A stretch of DNA of 64,000 nt from Panopea generosa (lineage: Eukaryota; Mollusca; Bivalvia; Adapedonta; Hiatellidae). The stretch spans positions 29,710,373 to 29,774,372 of the forward strand of contig CM055896.1 in the NCBI GenBank assembly GCA_029582155.1, given 5' to 3'. Below are positions 36,553 through 49,107 of this stretch, piece by piece. How positions within the stretch are numbered: the stretch's first letter is position 1; the number at the start of each line of letters is the position of its first letter. A program made the translations under genes and the position numbers. Under the pieces are notes generated by a model, which was not told where the DNA came from, searched no databases, and saw nothing but the letters and a program-made list of their open reading frames with translations.

Positions 36553-36665
36553 GAGATAATGCATTTGGGGAATATTGCCGACAGAAGGATAATATCAACC
36601 CACTATAAAACTTCGCCATCGACGACCACATAACGTGAAGCAGTATATATCCATACTTTAGGTCG
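36553..36665 (+). pseudogene. Relic F-lectin first exon (downstream of copy B)
   Basis: After tattcag: DNAFGEYCRQKDNINPL, then TAA. The remaining bases (cgccatcgacgaccacataacgtgaagcag) still follow the family. The upstream intron (aaaatgacc...acttt(a)..cccgcgtctgc) also matches that before the relic at 9652, so the two relics descend from one duplicated segment. Confidence 0.78.
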
Positions 36666-37095
36666 ATTTATTACATATCATTATACATGTAGTTAGATTC
36701 GTAGCAGAAACATTATATGCATTTAACCTAAATATTTTATATATGTTAAACATATTTACATTATATAAATATTTCATCATGTTGAAGGTGACAGTAATGG
36801 TGTTCACCTTCTTCCTCTCCTAAGTTACAGTTACATTTGACATGATTACTGTCACAGAATATAATTAAAAAATATATAAAATAAATATATATTAAAGTGA
36901 CACCATTGATGACGACTATCAATATTTTAAAACCTTTTTTATAATTCGGAGATGTAATTATGAGTTGACTCACCGTTTCTACAAACACAACAATGGCCCA
37001 TTAGTAATAGAAACTGGTCGTCATGAAAATAGTAATCGTGAAAATTGTTTATGTCTAAATTGCAAAACAACCGAACAGTTTAAATTAAACTTATT

Positions 37096-37185
37096 TATTT
37101 TTCTTCGATTGAAAAACAAGTTCTTACAACTTCGGCAAATCACGCTCGAAGTCACGCTCTCATGTATTAGAAGGTGAATATCATG
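37096..37185 (-). repeat. SINE family 4 fragment
   Basis: cgattgaaaaacaagttcttaca and caaatcacgctcgaagtcacgc match the 3664 and 21580 copies. Confidence 0.45.
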
Positions 37186-37375
37186 TATTCTTTAGATGTC
37201 CCAAATACTCAGATTAATGTTATTGCGTCATTTTCGTCGCAGTATGGTGAAATTGGAATTTATTCATACATTTATTGTCTATTGAAAAGAAACGAATTAC
37301 AAATATATCGTACATACGCAACTTTTACAATTTACTGTAAATAATTATTTGTTGTGTTTGTTTTTTTTGTCGTTG

Positions 37376-37407
37376 TTTTTTTTTTTGGGGGGAGGGGGGG
37401 GGGGGGC
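37376..37407. repeat. Poly-T/poly-G tract
   Basis: A T run passes directly into a G run of more than 20 bases with one A. Possible G-quadruplex former, or an assembly-prone site. Confidence 0.8.
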
Positions 37408-37829
37408 TGATGCCTTTGCTTACGAAATAACAGTTTGTATCTTGTATATTGTATTGTTACGTCATTGAGATAATCTTACTGTACATAGGCGGCAGATGTA
37501 TGTAATTACAAAGTGACTACCGTAATTAAAACAGCAAAGCATACGAGAAAAAAGACTATAGTACAGCTTATCTAAACAGTTCAACAAATATATTTATTAG
37601 CAAAAAATGTTTTGTTTTACTTATTACAAATACTAAAGATTTGTAATTTAATTAGTTCATCTAACTGCTGTCTTCCCATTATTCACAACAATTTAATTGA
37701 CAATGAAAGGAAATATTTGCGAATAACGTCACTCATGATCGGCATTGAACATATTCCATCACCCTGACCGTTCACAAATAGCAAGATGTCCCCCAAAGCC
37801 CCAACGCTGCCATTTCACATACAACAAGA

Positions 37830-38005
37830 AGTGTTTCTTGGTGGCTGTGGATGTGTGGGCTATGGCATAATTTTAAATTTACTACTGAGGTCATGGGTTC
37901 AAACCAAGCTAGGTCAAATCCCGAAAATATTATGTGAAAAAGTGAGTCAGTTATTTGCATAAGTTTAGTCGTTCTAGTGGGATGCATTATTAGGTATTTA
38001 TACAC
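37830..38005 (+). mobile_element. SINE family 3 copy, old
   Basis: tactgaggtcatgggttcaaaccaagc (B-box region) with tatgtgaaaaagtgagtcagttatttgc. The head is eroded. The minus-strand open frame is a shadow. Confidence 0.55.
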
Positions 38006-39919
38006 CAGTAAAACTACATGTCATAAAATATTATCTAGTAGTTTATGAGTCTCTTTGACCATAAACACTACACAATCTTGCAGTCATTTCATATGGAGAT
38101 AATTCGTTGTGGACAGCCGGACATAAATGTAAAGACCAGAATTCGGCGTGCGCGCCTAACTACAATGCAAACCATAGACACAATATCAAGACATCTATCA
38201 AACCAATAGATTTCGTGTAAATTATGAATTATGTACTATGGTTTAACATGCAACACATCTGGAATGGGGGGACACTTTACATACATGGACTGATAGTTTT
38301 TTATGAGTAGGATCCAGTTAATAAATCATGACTACTCACATGCTATATAAAGGACATATTCTATATATAATGAACACCGACTCATATAGGTCATGTTTAT
38401 CCCTAAGACTGTCTTCAAAGTGTGTAATTTGAAATTCACTTTATTAAATATTTACTATCGAAAGTAAATAATAAACAATATAAACAAAAGGACAGAAATA
38501 ACTAAATAGGAAAATAAATTTACCAGAAATCATGTAATAAAAAAAAACAACATTACATGCGCCATTGTAGCGTATCGAGTGAGGTATTATTAGAAAGGTA
38601 TCAAAATGACGTTTCAAACACAAATATGTTTAAGGATCTGCTTCTAGTTTCCCCTAGAAATTTGAATTAAAAACAAACGCGTTTTGTTTGTTCGTAGTGG
38701 TAGAAGTATGAGTGTGGTAGTATTTGAAACTATTGCTGCGCAGTTTTCAAATATATAATACTTTTACGGGTCTACAATGTAATATAACGAAGACAGAGAT
38801 GTTTGGAAATGACGTCATAAAGCTAAACTTTATCGTTAACGAATAGTTTGTAAATGGTTGTAAAGCAGACAAATACTCCTTTCGAAATATATTAATTTCA
38901 TCAAGGTACACGACGAATTAACCATTTGACAAATTTATCGTTCAGATTTCAAAGGCATCTGATTTTAGATGTTTTATAATAGTTTAAACATGTAAACTGA
39001 TCTTAAATTTAAAACATTATAGTTTGAGGTAAAAATTCAAGTACTTTTGTTGTTTTTTAGTTACAGTATATACATTTTGATGTCATACAATTCTATTTAG
39101 TGATTTCCTTCATTCAAAAATTACTAGTTTATGTGATCATACGAAATGACTCTTTGATCTCTATCAATTGAGTTTATCACACCAGAAGTGAAATCACTCA
39201 TGCGTAAGATTGACTGTCATATCTTATTTATCAGTAAAAGAATAGAGTGAGGTGTTTCCTCACTTGATCTAATATTGTAACCCATAGTATACAGTCACAA
39301 TTGTACTTGGTTCAGGAAAAAAACTCTATATTTTTTCCTCTAAACCGTGACAAAACGATATTTTGAACAAACTGGTAAACTTGAAACAAAATCCCCATTC
39401 TAAAAATAGAAAACACTTCAATACTGTTTGATAACCATGAATCGTCATTTGGACTCTTTAAAATGAAATTAAATTCTAATATATTCAATACTGTATGACC
39501 GATCAAATCGAAATCAAGAGAAATACATTTACTCATTTGATACGTCACAGAATACGCTGCAGTTTTAAAAAGGAAATGCATTTAAGTCTAACTTGGATGT
39601 GAACACCAAGTTAGAGCAATGTTTGACCATGTTGGGGTCAAACCACATTCAGCATGAAGGAAACTTCTAAATAAACACGACTTACATAAGACATAGTAAC
39701 TTCTTATATAGATGACCGTAGCGGATGTATTTGTGGCAAAAGAGACGTCTACACTACTATATGTAATATAATAGTGAAAATGGAGTTCAGGCACATTAAT
39801 TTAAATTTACATTTGGCCCATCTGTTTGATGTTCATATTCATGTATTTACTGATATTTAGAGACAAATATATTTTACTTTTTTCAAATGCATCGTTTTCT
39901 AGCTCAGAACAGAATATGT
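38006..39919. other. AT-rich intergenic DNA, nothing recognised
   Basis: Read in six frames and scanned for the repeat families seen elsewhere; no match. Confidence 0.55.
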
Positions 39920-40075
39920 AGCAAAATGGATATGGACCGACAACTCACTAGGGTAGAATACAACTATACTCAAAGTACAATTTAGAATACAAGTCTTACA
40001 TCAGTAAAATTATGAATATAAAATTATACAATATATACAAATTAACAATATTTACTCAACATGAAATAAATATCG
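39920..40075 (+). repeat. Dispersed repeat, copy 2 (partner at 19150)
   Basis: See 19150-19300. Here it lies directly before the 39-bp satellite, separated by about 60 bp. Confidence 0.65.
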
Positions 40076-40130
40076 GTCTAATAATGTTCTAAGCTGTAAT
40101 TACACTAACACCAGTCCACCTTACGTTGCT

Positions 40131-43100
40131 TTAGTTTAACTGATGTCGCGATACAAACTACTACTCACTAGTGTTTTACTGATGTCACGATACAAACTGC
40201 TACTCACTAGGGTTATATTGATGTCAAGATACAAACTAATACTCACTAGTGTTATACTAATGTCATGATACAAACTGCTATTCACTAGTTTTATATTGAT
40301 GTCACGATACAAACTGCTACTCAATAGGGGTATATTGATGTCGTGATACAAACTGCTACTCACTAGGGTTATAATGATGTCGCAATACAAACTGCTACTC
40401 ACTAGGGTTATGCTGGTGTCACTAAATAAACTGCTGCTCATTAGGGTTATACTGGTGTCACTATAAAAACTGCTGCTCACTAGGGTTATACTGATGTCAG
40501 GATACAAACTACTACTCACTAGGTTTATACCGTTGTCGTGATACAAACTGTTACTCACTAGGGTTATACTGAACTCCTGATAAACACTGCTACTCACTAT
40601 GGTTATACCGATGTCGTGATACAAACTGCTACTCTCTAGGGTTATACTGAAGTCACTATAAAAACTGCTACTCACTAGGGTTATACTGAAGTCACTTTAA
40701 AAACTGCTACACAAAAGGGTCATACTGATGTCGTGATACAAACTGCTACTCACTAGAGTTATACTGATGTCGTGAAACAATCTGCTACTCACTAGGGTTT
40801 TACTGATATCACGAAACAAACTGCTACTCAATAGTGTTATACTGATGTCACGATACAAACTGCTACACACTGGGGTTATACAGTAACTGATGTCAGGATA
40901 TAAACTGATACTCACTAGGGTTTTACTGATATAATGAAACAAACTGCTACTCAATAGTGTTATACTGATGTAACGATACAAACTACTACTCACTGGGGTT
41001 ATACAGTAACTGATGTCAGGATATAAACTGATACTCACTAGGGTTATACTGATGTCAGGATACAAACTGTTATTCACTATGGTTATACTGATGTCACGAT
41101 AAAAAAACTGCTACTCACTATGGTTATACTGATGTTGCAATACAAACTGCTGTTTACTAGGTTTATACTGACGTAGATATACAAACTGCTACTCACTAGG
41201 GTTAAACTGACGTCGTGATACAAACTGATACTCACTAGTGTTATACTGATGTCACGATACAAATTTATACTCACTAATGTTTCACTGCTGGCAGGATACA
41301 AACTGCAACTCACTAATGTTTTACTGATGTCAGGATACAATCAGCTACACACTAGTGTAAAACTGATGTCACGATACCAACTGCTACACACTAGGGTTAT
41401 ACTGATGTCACGATCTCAACATCTACTCACTAGTGTTATACTGATGTCACGATATAAACTGCTACTCACTAGGGTTATAATGATGTCGCAATACAAACTG
41501 CTACTCACTAGGGTTATGCTGGTGTCACTATAAAAACTGCTGCTCATTAGGGTTATACTGGTGTCACTATAAAAACTGCTGCTCACTAGGGTTATACTGA
41601 TGTCAGGATACAAACTACTACTCACTAGGTTTATACCGTTGTCGTGATACAAACTGCTACTCACTAGGATTATACTGAACTCCTGATAAACACTGCTACT
41701 CACTATGGTTATACCGATGTCGTGATACAAACTGCTACTCCCTAGGGTTATACTGAAGTTACTATAAAAACTGCTACTCACTAGGGTTATACAGAAGTCA
41801 CTATAAAAACTGCTACTCAAAAGGGTCATACTGATGTCGTGATACGAACTGCTACTCACTAGAGTTATACTGATGTCGTGAAACAAACTGCTACTCACTA
41901 GGGTTTTACTGATATCACGAAACAAACTGCTACTCAATAGTGTTATACAGATGTCACTATACAAACTGCTACACACTAGGGTAATACCGATGTCGCGATA
42001 CCAAACTGCTACTCACTAGTGTTTTACTGATGTAACGATACAAACTGCTACTCACTGGGGTTATACAGTAACTGATGTCAGGATACAAACTGATACTCAC
42101 TAGGGTTATACTGATGTCAGGATACAAACTGTTATTCACTATGGTTATACTGATGTTGCGATACAAACTGCTGCTTACTAGGTTTATACTGACGTAGTTA
42201 TACAAACTGATACTCACTAGTGTTATACTGATGTCACGATACAAATTTATACTTACTAATGTTTCACTGCTGGCAGGATACAAACTGCAACTCACTAATG
42301 TTTTACTGATGTCAGGATACAATCAGCTACACACTAGTGTTAAACTGATGTCACGATACCAACTGCTACACACTAGGGTTAAACTGATGTCACGATGTCA
42401 ACATCTACTCACTAGTGTTATACTGATGTCACGATACAAACTGCTACTCACTAGGGTCATACTGATGTCATGATACAAACTGCTACTCACTAGGGTTATA
42501 CTGATGTCACGATACAAACTACTACACACTAGGGTTATACATGTACTGATGTCACGATACAAACAGCTACTCACTAGGGTTATACTGATGTCACGATACA
42601 AACTGCTATTCACTAATCTTATACTGATGTCAAGATACAAACTGCTATTCACTAGTCTTATACTGATGTCACGATACAAACTTCTACACAATAGAGTTAT
42701 TCTGATGTGATGATACAAACTGCTAATCACTAGTGTTTTAGTGATGTTGTGATAAAAACTGCTTCTCACTAGTGTTATACTGATGTCACTATACAAACTG
42801 CTACTCACTAGTGTTATACTGATGTCACGATACAAACTGCTACACACTAGGGTTATTCTGATGTCATTAAACATCTGCTACTCACTAGTGTTTCCCTGAT
42901 GTCGCTATACATCTGCTACTCACTAGTGTTATAAAGAGTTCGTGATACAAACTGCTACACACTAGGGTCATACTGATGTCGTGATACAAACTGCTACACA
43001 CTAGGGTTATACTGATGTCGTGATACAAACTGCTACTTACTAGGGTTATACTGATGTCGCGATACATACTGTTTCTCACTAGGGTTATTCTGATGTCACG

Positions 43101-44116
43101 ATACAAACTGCTACATACTAGGGTTATACTGATGTCGCGTTACAAACTGCTACACACTAGGGTTACACTGATGTCGCGATACATACTGCTTCACACTAGG
43201 GTTATACTGATGTCACGATACATACTGCTTCTCACTAGGGTTATACTGATGGCACGATACAAACAGCTACTCACTAGGGTTATACTGATGTTGCGATACA
43301 AACTGCTACACACTACGGTTATACTGATGTCGCTATACAAACTGCTACACACTACGGTTATACTGATGTCGCTATACAAACTGCTTCTCACTAGGGTTAT
43401 ACTAATGTCACTATACAAACTGATACACATTAGGGTTATACTGATGTCGCGTTACAAACTGCTTCTAACTAGGGTTATACTGATGTCACAATACAAACAG
43501 CTACTCACTAGGGTCATATTGATGTCACGATACAAGCTGCTATTCACTAGTCTTATACTGATGTCACGATACAAACTGCTACACACTAGGGTTATTCTGA
43601 TGTCATGATACAAACTGCTACTCACTAGTGTTATAAAGATGTCTTGATACAAATTGCTACACACTTGGGTTATACTGATATCGTGATACAAACTGCTACA
43701 CACTAGTGTTATACTGATGTCGTAATACAAACTGCTTCCCACTAAGGTTATAAAGATGTCGTGATACAAATTACTACACACTAGGGTTTTACTGATATCG
43801 CGATACAAACTGCTTCTCACTAGGGTTATACTGATGTCACTATACAAATGCTACTCACTAGTGTTATAAAGATGTCGTGATACAAACAGCTACTCACTAG
43901 GGTCATACTGATGTCACGATACAAACAGCTACTCACTAGGGTTATACTGATGTCACGATACAAACTGCTACACACTACGGTTATACTGATGTCGCGATAC
44001 AAACTGCTACACACTAGGGTTACACTGATGTCGCGATACAATCTTCTACACACTAGGGTTATACTGATGTCGCGATACAATCTTCTACACACTAGGGTTA
44101 TACTGATGTCGTTATA
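40131..44116. repeat. 4-kb satellite of 39-bp units (about 100 copies)
   Basis: Unit close to ctgatgtcacgatacaaact plus gctactcactagggttata, 39 bp. It gives 13-residue periodic open frames on both strands (MSRYKLLLTRVIL plus; DISITLVSSSLYR minus). Some units have insertions such as acagtaactg. Higher-order repetition is visible: 40380-41340 recurs at about 41488-42320 with the same private variants (tgctggtgtcacta; ctgctggcaggatac). Open frames up to 186 codons here are produced by the period and not by selection, as far as can be seen. Confidence 0.95.
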
Positions 44117-44553
44117 CAAACTGATGTTGTTTCACTTAACTGCAATGTTCTGTCACGTGATTCACAAATTTTAACAATTACAACTTCCAGGAGTATTGGC
44201 TTATTAACATATATATATTCTTTATGACCTTGACATTTGACCTATTGACCTAAGTAGATCATCATATCATGTATCATTATCATTTTTCATCACATTCGGG
44301 AAAACAATACGAACTATTAGCAGTATATATACATGTAAAAGGCTCTTACATACAAACGTATCAGAGAAGGTTTGGCTATTGGTTTCTGATTGATCAATAG
44401 TTTATTTTTATTGATCTTTGGTTTCTGTCATTTTCCTTTATTCCTTATTTATATGCATACCGCTGACATAACACGTCTCAAGTGCATTTACTCCTCGTTA
44501 CTGATTATAATGGTTTTTCAATCCCAGATCACTGCAGCGGGTGTCTCGTCGCC
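44117..44553. other. Unique AT-rich DNA after the satellite
   Basis: No feature recognised. Confidence 0.5.
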
Positions 44554-44710
44554 TATGTGTCAGTATAATGTGCCTGGGTGGGGCATCATACCATGAGTCT
44601 ATGGCATGATACCCAAGTGTGGCAGCGCTCACACTGTCTCAAGTTGACACCATCGCGATATAACTGAAACATTGCTGAAAGCAACGCTTAACACCTTACA
44701 ACCAATAAAG
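44554..44710 (+). mobile_element. SINE family 2, 5'-truncated (3' half)
   Basis: gtgtcagtataatgtgcctggg, ggcatgatacccaagtgtgg, gcgctcacactgtctcaagt and gaaagcaacgcttaacacc match 54320-54470. Confidence 0.8.
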
Positions 44711-44727
44711 TCTTTAACCATCAATCC

Positions 44728-44870
44728 CAGTTCGGTCCACATAAGATGGCTGTGTCTATTACTCGAGGAAGGACGATTCTACTATTTGAGTCCATGTATA
44801 CGCATTTGGTCTATTCCTCTAATAATAAAACTGACTGCCTGCAAAACCTGATACATTGAACAGGATCTAA
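44728..44870 (+). mobile_element. SINE family 3 fragment
   Basis: ggaaggacgattctactatt, tcctctaataataaaactgac and cctgatacattgaac match the body of family 3. Confidence 0.55.
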
Positions 44871-46075
44871 TTGAATGCTTTTTTTACAATTCACTGTCAA
44901 ACACCAAACATTATTGGTCAACATGTGCTATTTGGCAAGTTGGTTTAATTGGAATGTTCTCACTTTCACAGCCTCTATTGTTTAACATAGAAAAAAGTAG
45001 TTGGGGTGCTGGAAATGTATTGTTCGGATATAACAATAGATTTAAGTGGTGATAATTGCACTGGTGGGCTATACTTTTTGAAAATAATAATGGTTACACT
45101 TTCTCCTTATTAGCTTGGCACTTTGTCTGAAAATGTAGTTTAGTTTATATCTTTCTTTGAGTCTCATCAACATACATACACATGTAAAATATCAATATAT
45201 ACAGCACATTAAATGTATATTGTCACTCTGTATTGGAGTTATAAGAGCCTATCTCAGTTGTATTATACAATCATAAAGAACACTGTACATGCAAAAAATA
45301 ATTACATACTGAGGTAAAACTAAAGAAAGTTCGTACATACTAAATAATGGAAGTAAAAGATCATTAAATACGTTGATCAGATCACCGAGAATTGGATTAG
45401 AAAAGTTGCTTTAGACGAGTTTAATTGTCTTAAAACGATGGACTACGATGAAGGCGTTAGCAGCTAGTTTTATATACTTCTGACTAATGCAGTAAACCGC
45501 AACCCGTAGGCAATCATTTGATACATATCTACTGGCTTATATGCCCTTTATATATACACTATCAATCGTCATTGGGTGTACTTCTCCTCATTGACCTAGC
45601 TAGAACAGTCTTCATTAATCGTATAATTACCAATATTCACAAGTGCATCACTTAATCTGTAAGTACTTCCCATTATGACATGAAGGATAGATGACCATGC
45701 ATATCATTGTACACATAAGTAGATATGTCTAGATAAGGAAAATCCAACAGAAAGGTTTTATTTATCACATCAGTATCATGTATTATTTTACATACCGAAG
45801 CGGAAGTAAGATAAACGTTTACTTTAAAGTAAACCTTCATCATCGTTAAATGTCACATGTCTTAATGAGCGGACGATCGCCAATACTAGTACCCCAAACA
45901 GCGGGATATTAACGCCCTTTCAACACAAACCAATATTGCCCCTACCCACTTAATGAAGTGCTCTTTCGCCCATTGACGTATCGTTTAACTATAAAACATT
46001 GATAATTACTCAAGGAGACAAGCCTTTCTTGTTAAAACGTTTAAGGATAAATTATTTACTATTATACCGGCTCGG
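44871..46075. other. Unique AT-rich DNA, nothing recognised
   Basis: No exon, repeat family or structured element could be identified. Confidence 0.5.
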
Positions 46076-46082
46076 TAAAGTT

Positions 46083-46232
46083 AGCAGAATAGCAGAATGA
46101 TTTTTTTCATTCTGCCAGCAGAAAAGCAGAATAGCAGAATGAATTTGTTTCATTCTGCCAGCAAAATAGCAGAACAGCAGAACGAAATATTTTCATTCTG
46201 CCAGCAGAACAGCAGAATAGCAGAATGAAAAT
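46083..46232 (+). repeat. 43-bp-scale minisatellite with built-in hairpins
   Basis: agcagaatagcagaatga - T/A spacer - cattctgccagcagaa recurs about 3.5 times, with a further partial block at 46548-46605. Each unit contains cagaatga and cattctg as an inverted pair. Confidence 0.85.
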
Positions 46233-46314
46233 TAGACAAAATGATGTTGGTATTTTATCACTTATTCTAGTGCATTTACATGCAGTAACACATCGTTATT
46301 CGTAAGATATGTTT

Positions 46315-47680
46315 TTTTACAAGCAATCAGCACCCGGAAATTAAAGGGGAACATTTTATCAATTCACCGAAAGGAAAATTCTCTTTTTTTTTCACTGAAT
46401 TTAAGTTCAAACTAACAATTATTAACCGGGTTCACCTATCTGCAATATATAATAAATACCTTTTAGTTCAGGGTCTTTAGAAGAATAGCAATTTACCAGT
46501 TGTTTTTTGTTTGTTTGTTTTTTGTTTTTTTCATTTTTTCCAGCAGAAAAGCAAAATGATTTTTTTTCATTCTGCCAGAACAGCAGAATAGCAGAATGAA
46601 AATTTGACTAAAATGGAAGTTGTTTTTATCACTTATTTAAGTGCAGTTACACACATGAACTTACCAGAAGTCTTAAGAAATGGGTTTTTTTTTACAAACA
46701 ATCACTTCCCGAAGGTTAAAGGGGAAGTTTTTCTCATTTCACCAAAAGGAAAATACTCATTTTATCACCGATTTTAACTTCAAACTAACAATTTTTAGGC
46801 GAGTTCAAGTCCATGTACCATTTTACACATTTTTTGTTCATACTGTGTTCAGCTAAAATTACAAATGATACTTGTACATGTACACGTGCTCAACCCGTTC
46901 CAGCAAAATGAAAATGAGAGTTTTTCATCATTTCACTTTAGATTCGCATTGTAAAACATTTTGCCTGACGTATTTCGCTCGTCAACTACTTTATCTAACT
47001 TTGTGTTTAGCACTTGATCAGCGGAAATGATCCGCTGACGGGTTATTCACGAAAAACGGTTCATTTTGCCAGACTGCTCATTCCGCGAGAGTGAGAAATG
47101 TGGGAAAAAAATGAAAGATTTTTTTTTTTTTTTTTTTTTTATCATTGATTTTAGTTCGCTTTCATGAATAAACATACAGGAAGGTTTAAGAACTGTTTTT
47201 TTACAAACAATCACTAAACGGAAGTTAAAGGGGAACTTTTTCTCATTTCACCAAATGGAAATTTCTAATTTTTCACGTTCAAACTAACAATTATATACCA
47301 GATTCATTTCTCTGCACCATTTTCCAACTTCTTGTTCAGTGTCTTAAGCAAAATAGCGATATCTTGATCAGCGGAAATGATCGGCTTACATGTTATTCAC
47401 GAAAAACAATTTATTTTGCCAGACTGCTCATTCCGCGAGAGTGAGAAAAGTGGTAAAAAATGAAAGATTTTTTTTTATATTTTTTTTTATCATTGATTTT
47501 AGTTCGCTTTCATGCATGAATATGCAGGAAGGCTTAAGAACTGTTTTATTACAAACAATCACTACCCGGAAGTTAAAGGGGAACTTTTGCTCATTTCACC
47601 AAAAGGAAAATTCTCATTTGTCACAGAATTTACGTTCAAACTAAGGCTTATTTGCCGGGTCCACGTCTGTGAATCGTTTA
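46315..47680 (+). repeat. Tandem satellite, unit about 350-500 bp, four partial units
   Basis: The block acaaacaatcactacccgga, gttaaaggggaactttt, ctcatttcaccaaaaggaaa, ttcaaactaacaat recurs at about 46319, 46694, 47205 and 47548. Between are shared gatcagcggaaatgatc, gttattcacgaaaaac and cattccgcgagagtgagaa blocks. Includes a T run at about 47117-47140. Confidence 0.82.
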
Positions 47681-48966
47681 ACACATTTTTGTTCATACTG
47701 TCTCCAGCTTAATTTACAAACGAAAGTTGTATACGTGCGCAATCCGTTGTAGCAACATAAAAATGTGATTTATTCATCCTTTTACAACGGATTCGCATTT
47801 TAAATCATTTGGTCCGATGTATTTATTAATTTTTTATTGATCTAACCTTTTTGTTATTATTATTTTATCAGTGGAAATAAACCGCTTAAAATTTATTCAC
47901 GAAAAACATTTCATTCATTATAACAATTCTATAGTTAAAGACGCGACGCAAAATCAAATAAAGTCTACAAATCATGATGTATGGTTGTTTACGAGTGTTA
48001 TATTTACCAAAAAAAAAAATTTACACGGTAACATTTGACGAAAACATATGCAGTTCAAAACACACCGGAGACAGATCAACAATTAAATAATTAAGTCACT
48101 GGTATATCTAGCACACCGTGTTACATGGCTATACTCCAGCACACCTTGTTACATTGCTATTGCAGCATACCGTGTTACCCAGTATGCTACACTATCAATA
48201 TAACACAATGTACTAGATATATCCGTGTAACACGTTGTCGCAGATATAGCAATGTAAAACAGTGAGCTAGATATAGCCATAAAATACAGTTTGCTAGTTG
48301 TAACGATATAACACAGTGTATCAGATGAATCCAATGTACTAGTTATGGCAATGTAAATCAGTGAGCAAGATATATAAATGTAATACAATGTGATATATAT
48401 AGCAATGTAACACTGTATGCTACATTAGTAATGTAACACAGTGTGCTAGACATAGTAAAATAACATGGTGTACCATACATAGAAATGTAACACAGTGTGT
48501 TACATAAACCAATGTAACACAGTATTTTGCAATAGCAATGTAACAAGGTGTGCTTGAGTAAAGCCATGTAACACAGTGTGCCAGCTATACCAGTGACTTA
48601 ATTATTTAATTGTTTATCTGTCTCTGGTGTGTTTTGTATTGCATATGTTTTGTCAAATGTCAACCATACATCACGATTCGTAGACTTTATTTGATTTTGC
48701 GTCGCGTCTTTAACTATAGAATTGTAATAATGAATGAAATGTTTTTCGTGAATAACTTTTAAACGGTTTGTTTCCACTGATAAAATAATGAACAAAAAGG
48801 TTAGTTCAATAATGAGTTAATAAATACGTCGGACCAAATGTTTTAAAATGCGAATCCGTTGTAAAAGGATGAATAAATCACATTTTTATGTTGCTACAAC
48901 GGATTGCGCACGTATACAACTTCCGTTTGTAAATTAAGCTGGAGACAGTATGAACAAAAATGTGTT
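47678..48966. repeat. Large imperfect palindrome with tandem-repeat centre
   Basis: Left arm about 47678-48178 and right arm about 48545-48966 are reverse complements (taacacatttttgttcatac ... gtatgaacaaaaatgtgtta), with only scattered differences and one insertion of about 45 bp in the left arm near 47987-48033. The outermost part equals part of the satellite unit to the left. The centre is an array of about 28-bp units. Confidence 0.88.
48160..48560. repeat. About 28-bp tandem repeat in palindrome centre
   Basis: Unit near gcaatgtaacacagtgtgct + agatata, diverged, about 15 units. The outer few units are part of the palindrome arms. Confidence 0.82.
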
Positions 48967-49106
48967 ACATCCTCCTTCCGCAAGAAACTGGCTAATTTTC
49001 TCACATAAAGTTTTTTTTTGAGCGAGCGGGAATCGAACCTACTTCGTTGGCGATGAGAGGCAAAGCGATATTGAAATGGCGCCTTAGACCACTCGGCCAT
49101 GGTGGA
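48967..49106 (-). mobile_element. SINE family 3 copy (minus)
   Basis: Minus strand: ccatggccgagtggtctaagg (A-box), gtaggttcgattcccgctcg (B-box), then tatgtgagaaaattagcc and gcggaaggagg. The minus-strand open frame is not a gene. It abuts the palindrome. Confidence 0.85.
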
Positions 49107-49107
49107 C

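Noticed and set aside
41416-43608. Open frames of up to 186 codons on both strands (DISITLVSSSLYR / MSRYKLLLTRVIL)
   Set aside because: Products of a 39-bp satellite read in several frames; the pattern follows the unit and not codon constraint.
40131-44116. CRISPR-like direct repeats
   Set aside because: Units are contiguous with no unique spacers, and the setting is an animal genome with introns and SINEs.
44390-44596. Small open frame with a hydrophobic start
   Set aside because: The 3' half runs into a family 2 SINE and no splice partner was found.
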